64,000 bases of DNA from Rossellomorea aquimaris (GTDB taxonomy: Bacteria > Bacillota > Bacilli > Bacillales > Fictibacillaceae), in contig JAIVLN010000009.1 in NCBI GenBank assembly GCA_020524245.1, positions 17,839-81,838 on the forward strand, read 5' to 3'. This document shows, in pieces, positions 1-7,925 of this stretch. The notes below the pieces were generated by a model. The model had not been told where the DNA came from. It saw only the letters and a program-made list of their open reading frames with translations, and searched no databases. The position numbers and the translations under genes were made by a program. Positions within the stretch are counted from its first letter, which is position 1, and every line of letters starts with the position of its first letter.

Positions 1-335
1 TTCACCACGTTAAACATGCGATGTAAGATTCCTTGAGTGTAATCGATCGATTGGATTCTCTTTTTCGGAATGTACCGTTTCTTTCGGATGAATACCCCGT
101 GTTCGATCTTCAATTCTTCACCCTCGATGTGATAGGTGAATCTGAGCCAATGAATGAGTCCATAAACGGCAAGAAAGAAAATGAACAGGAAAGGTGCATA
201 GGTCACCCATGTCAAACCAGTTTCATTCCCAGGACCGAATAGAAAGAAGATCACCAACGGGATGATCCACTCTCTCAACATTTTCAAAAACGACAATCCA
301 GCTGCTAATGGATGAAGGCGAGTCGGTTCATACAT
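1..335 (-). CDS. ydbT: YdbT-like PH-domain membrane protein (partial, C-terminal part off the window)
   Basis: The reading frame begins with ATG at 335-333 (MYEPTRLHPLAAGLSFLK) and runs off the left edge, so only about 111 N-terminal residues are visible. Two hydrophobic segments (around REWIIPLVIFFLF and TYAPFLFIFFLAVYGLIHW) are followed by a bPH2-like start (FTYHIEGEELKIEHGVFIRK) and the family-typical YIPKERIQSID. Its start overlaps the end of the upstream ydbS-like gene by 8 bases, as in the ydbS-ydbT pair of Bacillus subtilis. The role of the pair is poorly defined; in B. subtilis it has been linked to resistance to antimicrobial compounds. Identification rests on motif, order and overlap. 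Confidence 0.75.
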   Translation of the reverse strand, partial: MYEPTRLHPLAAGLSFLKMLREWIIPLVIFFLFGPGNETGLTWVTYAPFLFIFFLAVYGLIHWLRFTYHIEGEELKIEHGVFIRKKRYIPKKRIQSIDYTQGILHRMFNVV

Positions 336-807
336 CTTCTTCTGTCACCCTTGCCATGTTCGAGATGAAGTCCCGGACTTGATCAGCCGTTTCGTTATCT
401 AGTGCAGGAATCTCATGGATCGTAGCTGCAGTAGAAATCGTAACAGAAGAAAGGTTGTAATGGCGTAACAGCGGTCCCTGTTTCGTATCCACATGCTGGA
501 CACGCACCATCGGAATCAACACTCTTCGAATGATGAATAATCCAAACTTCAATTCAATCTCATACTCTCTTACTTCATAACGCCATATTCGATACCGGAT
601 CTTCGGAACCACTTGAATCATTATGTATGAAAGGAGGACTGATAACACGATGACGACAACAGGTACCCATATAGGAAGGTCAGTTAATGTAACCAGCACC
701 ACACTTCCAATTGAAGCCGCCAGGAACAATAAACTGTTCAGTGCACCACTGATTCTCCAGACGGAAAGAGCTTTTGGAGCGATTTTTTGAGACGGTTCTT
801 TACGCAT
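328..807 (-). CDS. ydbS: YdbS-like PH-domain membrane protein
   Basis: A 159-residue protein, the size of B. subtilis YdbS. It has two transmembrane helices near the N terminus (about residues 18-65) and a bacterial PH domain (bPH2) with the family pattern YRIWRYEVREYEIELKFG and RVLIPMVRVQHVDTKQGPL. It is the first gene of a two-gene operon, with ydbT starting inside its last codons. Translation from ATG at 807 is preceded by a GGAAGGA ribosome site. Function is inferred only from family and pairing. Confidence 0.82.
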   Translation of the reverse strand: MRKEPSQKIAPKALSVWRISGALNSLLFLAASIGSVVLVTLTDLPIWVPVVVIVLSVLLSYIMIQVVPKIRYRIWRYEVREYEIELKFGLFIIRRVLIPMVRVQHVDTKQGPLLRHYNLSSVTISTAATIHEIPALDNETADQVRDFISNMARVTEEDV

Positions 808-930
808 GAATATTTAGTCCTTCCTAGCTGAAATATAGTCCATTCAGCTTCTGAATGTATTATAACGTAGAAATGTCCGATTTCCTATAAAAGTAAAAGT
901 CTGTTTTCGCAAACTTCGTTGATCCTGAAA

Positions 931-1160
931 GTCGTTGATTTCCGTTCCAGGATGCTCGCTTTCCGCGGGGCGTGCGGTGAGCCCACTCGTCGCCTGGCGT
1001 TCTCAGGAGTCTCCTTTTCAAGGAAGCCATTTGTGCTCCTGCGTCTACATGAAAAGCCTGTCGAAGCGAGCTTCCTCGTCGCATGCCTTGCGAGGAGATT
1101 ATTCAGGTAGTAGGCACGCTAATCCCGCAGGAGTCTCGCACCTTGCTCTCCAATCAACTT
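931..1160. repeat. Bacillaceae-type intergenic repeat element with inverted ends
   Basis: The 485-base gap between ydbS and the carboxypeptidase gene holds no convincing gene. Most of it is a GC-richer block starting GTTGATTTCCGTTCCAGG (from 934) and ending with the reverse complement AATCAAC (1152-1158). Inside are TTTCCGCGGGGCGTGCGG and CCCGCAGGAGTCTCGC, which I recognise as hallmarks of a dispersed intergenic element common in Bacillaceae genomes. Several open frames cross it on both strands, but they have no ribosome site and low-complexity Arg/Ser-rich products. Only one copy is in this window, so the repeat claim rests on recognition. Confidence 0.55.
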
Positions 1161-1224
1161 GCACAAGGTGATTAGTTCAAAATGACTTAAAAGCAACAAT
1201 CTTTTAGAAAAGAACCAAGTAAAA

Positions 1225-1285
1225 AGGATGCACCCCCTTATCTCTCCGAATAGCTTAAATCCAGAGTAGACAAGTCGGTGCATCT
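1225..1285 (-). terminator. Terminator of the carboxypeptidase gene
   Basis: On the minus strand GATGCACC near 1280 pairs with GGTGCATC near 1230, followed by a T-run (CCTTTTT). It lies just beyond the stop codon of the carboxypeptidase gene. The loop is long (about 40 bases). Confidence 0.55.
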
Positions 1286-1292
1286 CTTTATC

Positions 1293-2534
1293 TTATCTTC
1301 TAAAGTGATTGATTTCATCTAACATCTTATCCATACGGTCTCGCTTCCGCCTACGCTTCAATTTCAGGCGATATCCGTTCAGTATAAACAACAGAAGTAA
1401 AGCTGCTAAAGTGATCAGAGTGAACATTGCCCAGGCGGGACCTTCTTCATCCTCCTGCTGGACATCTCCCATCACCGCTTCCGTCGGCTCGGAAGATGCT
1501 GTAGCTACACTCTCTTCAGGTACTTCATCTGGAAGCAACGGGAACGAAGCGAGTTCTTCATCCACCATGTTGGTGACGATAAGATTCCCTTCACGATCCA
1601 TGGTTGTTTTAAACTTTTCACCTATTGGTTGTGTGAAGAATTTGTCTTCTTTCAGGGTGTATTCTTTCCCCGCTTCATCCACCAATACGGTTCCCCTTTC
1701 GATTTTCTTCGTTTCGAAGTTTTCGAATCCGTAATCCATCAGGGCGATCGTATCAGCGTAAGCTTGCTCAGAGGTATCACTTTTCATCGTCACAGCGATG
1801 TAAGAGGTCTCACCTTTTTTCGCAGCCGTAACCAGGGTGTGCTGCGATTGACTTGTATACCCATTCTTCACGCCAAAAGTTCCATCGTATCTCCATAGGA
1901 GCTTGTGATGGTTGACGAGTGTCGTATCCCACCCTTTTCCAATCCAAGGCAGGGTTTTCGTACCGACGATCTGTTTGAAATCCTCATTTTCCAGCGCGTA
2001 CTGGGTGATCTGTGCCATATCCGATGCAGTCGTGTAATGATTTTCATCATAAAGTCCGCTCGGATTAACAAAGTTTGTATTTTCCAGTCCTAGCTGATCG
2101 GTTACAAACGTATTCATTTGATTCGAAAATTCTTCAACGCTTCCTGCAAGATGTTCTGCAATTGCAATTGCTGCATCATTTCCCGAATTGATCATCAGCC
2201 CTTCTACGAGCTGACGCAGTGGCATTTGTTCTCCCTCAAGCAAATACACTCTCGTGCCTTCAACGGTTGCTGCTTTTTTACTAATGGTGACTTGCTCATC
2301 CAGTTGACCTGATTCAAGTGCGAGGATCGCTGTGACGATTTTCGTTATACTCGCTGGATACATTCTCTTTTCAGAGCCTTGATTCAACAAGACTTCTCCA
2401 GTCGTTGCGTCCACTAAAATGAATGTCTCACTGAACAAGTTGTTTGGTCGGTCGGACTCAGCATAAGCATGGAAAGGGATGAGCCAAAACGTGACAATGA
2501 GGAAAGATGTAAGGAAGCAATTCACCTTTTTCAT
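1293..2534 (-). CDS. D-alanyl-D-alanine carboxypeptidase (PBP5/DacF family, S11)
   Basis: A 413-residue penicillin-binding protein that trims the terminal D-Ala of peptidoglycan stem peptides outside the membrane. A signal peptide ends at about HAYA-ES (residues 22-26). The three catalytic motifs are SxxK (S62-ITK65), SxN (S117-GN) and K223-N-G. The N in place of the usual T of KTG is seen in some family members. A second domain is followed by a C-terminal transmembrane helix (about 365-385) and a highly basic cytoplasmic tail (KLKRRRKRDR). That tail differs from the amphipathic anchor of classical DacA, so I do not assign dacA, dacB or dacF. It stands alone, with its own terminator. Confidence 0.88.
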   Translation of the reverse strand: MKKVNCFLTSFLIVTFWLIPFHAYAESDRPNNLFSETFILVDATTGEVLLNQGSEKRMYPASITKIVTAILALESGQLDEQVTISKKAATVEGTRVYLLEGEQMPLRQLVEGLMINSGNDAAIAIAEHLAGSVEEFSNQMNTFVTDQLGLENTNFVNPSGLYDENHYTTASDMAQITQYALENEDFKQIVGTKTLPWIGKGWDTTLVNHHKLLWRYDGTFGVKNGYTSQSQHTLVTAAKKGETSYIAVTMKSDTSEQAYADTIALMDYGFENFETKKIERGTVLVDEAGKEYTLKEDKFFTQPIGEKFKTTMDREGNLIVTNMVDEELASFPLLPDEVPEESVATASSEPTEAVMGDVQQEDEEGPAWAMFTLITLAALLLLFILNGYRLKLKRRRKRDRMDKMLDEINHFRR

Positions 2535-2650
2535 TTTGATTAGCCCCTAAAGTTTATTGTTATCTTTATAGTATTCGTGTTGTATGGGTAATTTGACAGG
2601 ACCTTGTTGTTATTCCCATTTTCTTTTATTAGAGGCTGATCCGCAAAACA

Positions 2651-3088
2651 TTATTTCCCAATTTGATAGGGTTTTGTAGCTTTTTTCAAGAAATCTTGCA
2701 GGATTCGTAGGTCTTCAGGAAATGAAAGAGGCAAATGAGGCAATTCTTCCAGTGTCATCCAACGAATTTCATGAATGAGTTGGTCTGGATCCTGGATGGT
2801 TTGTTCGCCACTGATGATCTCCACATGGAAGTAATGTACTGTAACATCGATTCCATATGAATGCCCTCTTTTGACGAACAGTTTTTTCTGAACTTCTCCT
2901 ATGTAACCCGTTTCTTCTTTCAGTTCTCTTAAACAGCAGTCTTCAGAAGATTCGTTTTGGTGTTTCCCTCCCGATGGGATGGACCATCGCTTCGGTTCAT
3001 CGCGTTTTCCTTGTAAAACCATCAAGACTTTATCTTCGTTGATACATAAAGCTGCCGAGCCTTCCCACATACACATCGCTCCCTTCAC
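2651..3088 (-). CDS. Nudix hydrolase
   Basis: A 145-residue protein with a perfect Nudix box, G-x5-E-x7-REL-x-EE-x-G-Y, starting at GGKHQNES (about residue 40). This motif binds the metal that hydrolyses nucleoside diphosphates linked to another moiety. The substrate cannot be read from the sequence. The first residues (MKGAMCMWEG) contain three possible Met starts; initiation at the second or third is equally plausible. It is a single-gene unit. Confidence 0.85.
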   Translation of the reverse strand: MKGAMCMWEGSAALCINEDKVLMVLQGKRDEPKRWSIPSGGKHQNESSEDCCLRELKEETGYIGEVQKKLFVKRGHSYGIDVTVHYFHVEIISGEQTIQDPDQLIHEIRWMTLEELPHLPLSFPEDLRILQDFLKKATKPYQIGK

Positions 3089-3164
3089 TTATTCTTTTTA
3101 CATATCAGGAACAATTTCCTCGTCTCATCTATGAACGTTTCATGACAGCTTCGTTCCTTCACAA

Positions 3165-3194
3165 TAAAAAAGACCAGTCGGATGACTAGTCTTT
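3165..3194 (-). terminator. Intrinsic terminator after the unknown gene at 3209
   Basis: On the minus strand, AAAGACTAGTC and GACTGGTCTTT pair around a four-base loop and are followed by a run of six T. It sits 15 bases past the stop codon. Confidence 0.8.
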
Positions 3195-3208
3195 AGCTTC
3201 TATATGAT

Positions 3209-4012
3209 TTAGAAATTCACAGTTCGCACTGGCATGCTGCGGCGGGAGATCGCTTCTTTTCCAGTCCGCAAGTTTAATAGAGAATAGCGATCGGACCGTC
3301 CCGTCTTCACATCGAGTTCTTGAATCAAAATGTCCTTCCCTTTTACAAAAAGGAACCTTGGACAAATGGAAACATCGTACTCTTGAGTGATTTCAAATTC
3401 CGCGTCCAACATCAGGATCTTTTTTGGACTATCCTCTGTCAAAGGATAGGCTGATATATACAGGTTCTCTTGCAATACAAGGATATCCGCTGGTGCAAAG
3501 TGAGTCCCGAGTTCCACGAAATCAATAGAGCGGCCATTCAGAATATATAATCTTGCCGTGTCGAGATCAACAACGTACGTAGATACACAAACGGAATCAT
3601 TATAGAAATTCACGTCCCATATGAATCCATCAATCTCCCATTCATGTAGGAGTTTCAAGTTTTCTTTTGCGAATTGATATACATGTCCTACTTCCCCATC
3701 ACCTTCACAAGCGACGACCACACATTGATCAAACTCATAAATATTAGGTGTTCCTACAACCTTCTTCTTCAGGATCATACCTGTATGTTCATTCATTGCG
3801 ACCAAGTCATATTTCCCTTTTCTGTCAATCGGATAATAATACCAGTTATTGTTCGCTGCGTCGACGATAAGTTTCTTTTTCTTTGTTTGGGTACTTTTGA
3901 CTATTTTATGATCTGTCGTTCTTGTCGATCTTCCTAGGCTAGATTCGCGAGAAGCATAAAACGGGTCTTTCGGTTCGTGGCGGTTGCGAAATAAATTGTT
4001 CATATTTCCCAT
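3209..4012 (-). CDS. Unknown protein with a beta-rich, propeller-like pattern
   Basis: A 267-residue protein I do not recognise. There is no signal peptide or membrane segment. The first ~50 residues are polar and basic (RNRHEPKDPF, then TKKKKLIVD). The rest is a run of short beta-type strands with repeated aromatic and aspartate patterns (DAANNNWYYYP, YEFDQCVVVACEGDGEVGHV, DGFIWDVNFYNDSVCVSTY), reminiscent of beta-propeller blades. It is flanked by its own terminator and by the divergent RRNPP cassette; nothing ties it to the cassette except position. Confidence 0.7.
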   Translation of the reverse strand: MGNMNNLFRNRHEPKDPFYASRESSLGRSTRTTDHKIVKSTQTKKKKLIVDAANNNWYYYPIDRKGKYDLVAMNEHTGMILKKKVVGTPNIYEFDQCVVVACEGDGEVGHVYQFAKENLKLLHEWEIDGFIWDVNFYNDSVCVSTYVVDLDTARLYILNGRSIDFVELGTHFAPADILVLQENLYISAYPLTEDSPKKILMLDAEFEITQEYDVSICPRFLFVKGKDILIQELDVKTGRSDRYSLLNLRTGKEAISRRSMPVRTVNF

Positions 4013-4153
4013 TATGCTATCCTCCCATTCATGTCATAATTAAAACAAGAACATTCTTACTATACTAAGTGTTGCAATCTTCTCAATAGAGTGAAAAACT
4101 AGTTTGAAAGACTAACTGAGATTTCCTTTTTGTGTTATATTAATTTTATCAAA

Positions 4154-4167
4154 GGAACATATGGTCC
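4154..4167. promoter_or_regulatory. Candidate operator upstream of the RRNPP cassette
   Basis: GGAACAT-ATGGTCC is a near-perfect 14-base dyad (six of seven base pairs) centred about 90 bases upstream of the regulator's start codon. RRNPP regulators often bind such dyads at their own promoter. No other palindrome is obvious in this gap. Function is inferred. Confidence 0.35.
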
Positions 4168-4251
4168 TGTATTGGGAAAAATGGTAGTTTTGATAGACAA
4201 TATTTGAGGGGTTTTCGGGTCAATTTTCCCAAGTTTGGGAGGGGGGATATT

Positions 4252-5508
4252 TTGATAGGACAAAGAATAAGATATTACAGGAAAACAAAAGGCCTCACTC
4301 AAGAAGAACTAGCCAAAGGGATTTGCTCCGTCTCTTACCTCAGTAAAATAGAAAACGGCGACGCCAAATCCAGTGAAGACGTCATTCAGCTTCTGTGTGA
4401 AAGGCTTGGTATATCTCCTACAGAAGAACAGTTAGATGTTAATATATTGGGTTTATTAAATGAATGGAACTATTTAATGGTTGTTAGAAAATATGAAGAA
4501 GCTGAGAAACTACATCTTAAAATCAAAAAATACCTTCCATTTATAGAAGACCCACAGTTGATTACTAGGTATGATTTATTTTTAACAAGATATTACCTGC
4601 TACATAATAATCTTGATGAAGCTAACAATATAATTACGAAAATAAATAAGTTACAAGAAAATTATCAGGATCCCTCTCTTATCTTTTACTATAATTTCGT
4701 AAATGGATTTTTCAACTACTTTATAAAAGAGTACTCTAAAGCATTAACTTATTTTGATAAAGCAGAAGGATTTCTTACTCAAACTCCATTAAATCAAGTT
4801 GAAGTTGGCGTTTTTTACTACAGCATAGCATTAACTCATAGTTACTTGTTCCACAGTACATCTGTAATGACTTATGCTTATAAAGCGCTAGAAATTTTTG
4901 ATAAAGAATATAATTTTAGCAGAAGTTCCGATTGTCAAATTTTATTAGGTATATCTAATCGCAGAATTAAAAATTATTCACAATCCGAATATCACTTTAA
5001 TCAAGCTTTAAAATTTGCTGAATCATTTAATGATAATCGTAGCTTAGGGATCATCTATCATAATATAGGGTTTTTATATAGTAACAAAGGTCAACCGGAG
5101 TCAGCAATTCAACATTATTTGAAAAGTTTATCAATAAAGGGTAAAAATGAAAGTTCTAATGTTTTCATCACTTACTTTTTGATAGCTAAGGAATACTTAA
5201 ATCTCAAAGAGCTTTCATTGTCAAGAGAATGGCTGAATAAGGTATACCAACAACTTAAAGAAAAATCAAATGAAGAATACCAAATACATGCAAAGATATT
5301 AGATTATCGTCTTAAAAATGAATTTAATAAAGAGTTTGAAACCTACTTAAAAAAAGTGGCTATACCCTACTTCCAAGATAAAAATATATTAGAGCATGTG
5401 AGTGAATATGCTGCACTGCTAGCAAATTATTATTACAAGAATTCTCAATATAAAAGTGCAAGTGAATTTTATCACTTAGCATTAATAACAAATAAACAAA
5501 TTATATAA
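4252..5508 (+). CDS. RRNPP-type transcriptional regulator (HTH + TPR), putative peptide-pheromone receptor
   Basis: A 418-residue protein if started at TTG 4252, preceded by a very strong G-rich site (GGGAGGGGGG) five bases away. The longer frame from 4204 has no such site. Residues 1-60 are an XRE-type helix-turn-helix (RIRYYRKTKGLTQEELAKG, then SYLSKIENG). The remainder is helical with TPR-like repeats, for example YEEAEKLHLKIKKY, YSKALTYFDKAEGF and YSQSEYHFNQALKFAE. This layout is that of PlcR/NprR/AimR-like receptors, which bind re-imported peptides through the TPR surface. The gene is markedly AT-richer than its neighbours, which suggests transfer. A secreted repeat peptide gene follows after 13 bases, probably in the same transcript. 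Confidence 0.88.
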   Translation: MIGQRIRYYRKTKGLTQEELAKGICSVSYLSKIENGDAKSSEDVIQLLCERLGISPTEEQLDVNILGLLNEWNYLMVVRKYEEAEKLHLKIKKYLPFIEDPQLITRYDLFLTRYYLLHNNLDEANNIITKINKLQENYQDPSLIFYYNFVNGFFNYFIKEYSKALTYFDKAEGFLTQTPLNQVEVGVFYYSIALTHSYLFHSTSVMTYAYKALEIFDKEYNFSRSSDCQILLGISNRRIKNYSQSEYHFNQALKFAESFNDNRSLGIIYHNIGFLYSNKGQPESAIQHYLKSLSIKGKNESSNVFITYFLIAKEYLNLKELSLSREWLNKVYQQLKEKSNEEYQIHAKILDYRLKNEFNKEFETYLKKVAIPYFQDKNILEHVSEYAALLANYYYKNSQYKSASEFYHLALITNKQII

Positions 5509-5521
5509 AAGGGTGTGTAAA

Positions 5522-5767
5522 ATGAAGAAATTAATTATTTCTTTTTCAGTACTTTTAACTTTATGCTTTTGTCTTGGGAGTGGCTCAATAAAAGATATAA
5601 ATAATAAGATGGTTTTTGATGAAAATCCTCCGATGGAATCATCATTAGTTGGATATGATGAAAATCCACCTATGAAACATTCATTTATCGTATTTGATGA
5701 GAACCCACCTATGAAACATTCCTATATCGCATTTGATGAGAACCCACCTATGTCTATTAAACTTTAA
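5522..5767 (+). CDS. Secreted pro-peptide with four tandem (F/Y)DENPPM repeats, putative multi-copy pheromone precursor
   Basis: An 81-residue product from ATG 5522; AAAGGG at 5508-5513 is the ribosome site. An in-frame GTG at 5513 is less likely. A Sec signal peptide (KKLIISFSVLLTLCFCLG) is followed by a short linker and four copies of (F/Y)DENPPM. The last three copies sit in a 13-residue unit, x-x-S-x-x-x-(F/Y)DENPPM (two of them KHS(F/Y)I(V/A)FDENPPM), so the DNA repeats every 39 bases. The protein ends SIKL. A signal peptide plus a short repeated C-terminal motif directly behind an RRNPP receptor is the layout of a pheromone precursor. Four near-identical copies suggest that several signal molecules are released per chain. 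I know of no described pheromone with this motif. Function is inferred. Confidence 0.8.
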   Translation: MKKLIISFSVLLTLCFCLGSGSIKDINNKMVFDENPPMESSLVGYDENPPMKHSFIVFDENPPMKHSYIAFDENPPMSIKL

Positions 5768-5793
5768 AAGAAGGCATCCGCCTTCTTTTTTCT
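5766..5793. terminator. Terminator between the pheromone gene and tag
   Basis: AAAAGAAGGC-atc-GCCTTCTTTT is a compact hairpin with A-run and T-run on the two sides. It can end transcription of the RRNPP cassette on the plus strand and of tag on the minus strand. Confidence 0.85.
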
Positions 5794-5801
5794 TTATCTT
5801 C

Positions 5802-6314
5802 TTAATTGTTCCTAAAACACTCATCACTGTGGTCGGGTTGGATAAACCCTGCTGCCATGAGGAAACTTTCTGCAGTTGTTAGTCCTACGTGCTTGAACGC
5901 TTTCTGAATGACTTTTTGCTTTTCAATCGTCTCGTCAGGCAAGGAATCGAAGTATTTTTTCAGGCTGCCATGTTGTTGAATCAGTTCCTCTGCTACATTT
6001 GCATTGTGAATTGTAGCTTCAATTTTCCTTCTATGTCTGACAATCCCCTTATCTTGTAACAACTCTTCTACTTTGTTATTATCGTAATTTTTCACCATAT
6101 CAATAGAGAAAGAATCGAAGGCTTTCCGGAAGTTTTCACGCTTATGTAATATCGTTTTCCAACTTAGACCGGCTTGAAAAATCTCAAGAGTGAGTGCTTC
6201 AAACAATGCATCATCTTCATAAACAGGTTGACCCCACTCTTCATCATGATAGTGGATGAGAAGCGGATCCTCCTCACACCATTTACAACGGATTAATTCT
6301 TTCGTCTTTTCCAT
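5802..6314 (-). CDS. tag: DNA-3-methyladenine glycosylase I
   Basis: A 170-residue base-excision repair enzyme that removes 3-methyladenine. The family zinc-site ligands are present: C10 and H23 near the N terminus (RCKWC, then HYHDEEWG) and H162/C166 at the C terminus (DHSDEC). The diagnostic FQAGLSW and the KIEATIHNA helix are also visible. It is slightly shorter than the Escherichia coli enzyme (187) but has all the expected parts. It is transcribed alone, convergent with the pheromone cassette. Confidence 0.93.
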   Translation of the reverse strand: MEKTKELIRCKWCEEDPLLIHYHDEEWGQPVYEDDALFEALTLEIFQAGLSWKTILHKRENFRKAFDSFSIDMVKNYDNNKVEELLQDKGIVRHRRKIEATIHNANVAEELIQQHGSLKKYFDSLPDETIEKQKVIQKAFKHVGLTTAESFLMAAGFIQPDHSDECFRNN

Positions 6315-6397
6315 ATCTGAACCCCCGTCTTATATAATATAGATAACACTTGTCCACTTTAACTTTACTTGTTTCTCCAAATAAATTCTACGGTTTC

Positions 6398-6424
6398 TGA
6401 AACGTAATTCAATTGCCCTACGTC
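6398..6424 (+). promoter_or_regulatory. ECF-type promoter (TGAAAC-N17-CGTC)
   Basis: TGAAAC at 6398-6403 and CGTC at 6421-6424 with a 17-base spacer match the ECF sigma promoter consensus. The site lies directly upstream of an ECF sigma gene, so positive autoregulation is likely. Confidence 0.7.
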
Positions 6425-6460
6425 TGTAGGTTAAAGAGCATATAAAAGGAGGTCAGCAGG

Positions 6461-7051
6461 TTGGAAGAATATCAACCGAGGCAACGGTCGAAGATACAGT
6501 TGGATAAGATCATCGGACGTTACCCGAAAGAAGAAATCATTGAACATATGATGGATCAATACGGGGAGAAATTAACCCGTCTTGCGTATACGTATGTGAA
6601 AGATTGGGGTCGGGCTGAGGACATTGTACAGGATGTCTTCGTCACGTGTTACACGAAAATGGATTCATTCCGTGGCGAATCCTCAGTAAAGACGTGGATT
6701 TACAGAATCACCATAAACCGGTGCCATGATTACCATCGTACTTGGTCGTTCCGAAACCTCCAATTTACAGACAAAATCTCACGCTGGATGAAAGGAGATT
6801 CCAAAACTCCTGAAAGTGACCTGCTTGCCAAGGATGAGAAGGAAGCCCTTGCGAACCAAGTCCTTTCACTCCCCGTCAAATATCGTGAGGTTCTATTGCT
6901 GTACTATTTTGAAGAGCTTTCCGTCCAGGAAATCAGCCTGATGCTCTTTATTAATGAATCAACCATTAAAACTCGTCTACATCGTGGAAGACAGATGTTG
7001 AAAGAAGCCATCTCAGCAGAAAGGAGCATGGATGATGGAAGAGCAACTTAA
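6461..7051 (+). CDS. ECF-type RNA polymerase sigma factor
   Basis: A 196-residue sigma-70 family protein from a TTG start behind AAAGGAGG. Region 2 is at about residues 30-105 (RLAYTYVKDWGRAEDIVQDVFV, TWIYRITINRCHDY). Region 4 is at about 125-180 (LPVKYREVLLLYYFEELSVQEIS, TIKTRLHRGR). There is an unusual 30-residue polar N-terminal extension. The stop overlaps the start of the next gene, which encodes a one-pass membrane protein, so the pair is probably sigma/anti-sigma. It is not close enough to SigX or SigW (both elsewhere in the window) to name. Confidence 0.9.
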   Translation: MEEYQPRQRSKIQLDKIIGRYPKEEIIEHMMDQYGEKLTRLAYTYVKDWGRAEDIVQDVFVTCYTKMDSFRGESSVKTWIYRITINRCHDYHRTWSFRNLQFTDKISRWMKGDSKTPESDLLAKDEKEALANQVLSLPVKYREVLLLYYFEELSVQEISLMLFINESTIKTRLHRGRQMLKEAISAERSMDDGRAT

Positions 7052-7883
7052 AGATTTGAACAAAACGCTGAATAAAATGTTGTCGACGGAAGATCGATTC
7101 ACCGAAAAGCAGCGTCAACATATACGAGATAAAATCGCCAAGAAACGTTCAGGTAAATTCTCAACTATGCTAACTAACTGGAAGCCGATCGTCAGTACTG
7201 CCGTGACATTGGTGTTATTGTTTGCAATCGCTCAAGTGATGTTTGATAACATTTCTTTCAATGGAGTAAATCAAACAAGTGAAAGCGCGGACTCTGCAAA
7301 AGAAAGTGCAGAAAGTAGCTCTGTGATGGAAGAGGAAGCAGAATCTGATATGACTTCAGGCGACGGTCCCGCGGTTGCAGAAGGACAGTTGAATAAGGCT
7401 GCTGATAAAAGCCAGTCACCTCCATTTGAAGGTACACCGGATGCTGTCGTACAAGAACCTGCATTACCACTAAATGACGAATTACTGGCGGCCTATGAAC
7501 AGCTCAAGTCATCTCAAAGCCAAGAAGCACTTAAAGATCTAGGGGCATTTCAAGTTATGCAGCTGTACTTCTATGCCGATCAAAATTACGATTATGAAAC
7601 ACAATATATGTTGCTATACCAAAATCCTGCAGGTGCAATGCCATCTAAAAAGATGTATGTAGAGGATGCGAAAAGTTCTCCTTCCTACAAAGAACATACA
7701 GAAAATAGGATTGAGGAACTCAAACAAGTTAAACGATTTGAGATCAGATATTTTATGGATGATCCACAGTACGCACGAGCTACTATAGCATGGGGTCCAC
7801 AAGGGGAAGGTCACAAAAACTTTCATCTCATCCGTGACCAACAAATGGATATCTGGGCAGTTATGATGGCACCAATGCAATAA
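7032..7883 (+). CDS. Putative membrane anti-sigma partner of the ECF factor
   Basis: A 283-residue protein with a ~50-residue basic cytoplasmic N terminus, one transmembrane helix (about 53-72, IVSTAVTLVLLFAIAQVMF), an acidic Ser/Glu-rich linker (about 80-125) and an extracytoplasmic domain (about 145-283) I do not recognise. It starts at ATG 7032 within the end of the sigma gene, behind AAAGGAGC. Topology and the 20-base overlap are typical of anti-sigma factors, but no ZAS zinc motif (HxxxCxxC) is present. The role is inferred from context. Confidence 0.75.
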   Translation: MMEEQLKDLNKTLNKMLSTEDRFTEKQRQHIRDKIAKKRSGKFSTMLTNWKPIVSTAVTLVLLFAIAQVMFDNISFNGVNQTSESADSAKESAESSSVMEEEAESDMTSGDGPAVAEGQLNKAADKSQSPPFEGTPDAVVQEPALPLNDELLAAYEQLKSSQSQEALKDLGAFQVMQLYFYADQNYDYETQYMLLYQNPAGAMPSKKMYVEDAKSSPSYKEHTENRIEELKQVKRFEIRYFMDDPQYARATIAWGPQGEGHKNFHLIRDQQMDIWAVMMAPMQ

Positions 7884-7884
7884 A

Positions 7885-7920
7885 CTGAAAGGCTGAACCA
7901 TGACGGTTCAGCCTCTTTTA
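7885..7920. terminator. Terminator between the ECF operon and the VOC gene
   Basis: AGGCTGAACC-atgac-GGTTCAGCCT followed by CTTTT on the plus strand. It lies between two convergent genes. Confidence 0.8.
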
Positions 7921-7925
7921 TGTCC

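Noticed and set aside
860..1171. Open frames on both strands within the repeat element
   Set aside because: They have no ribosome sites, overlap one another and encode low-complexity basic sequence; they follow the GC-rich repeat.
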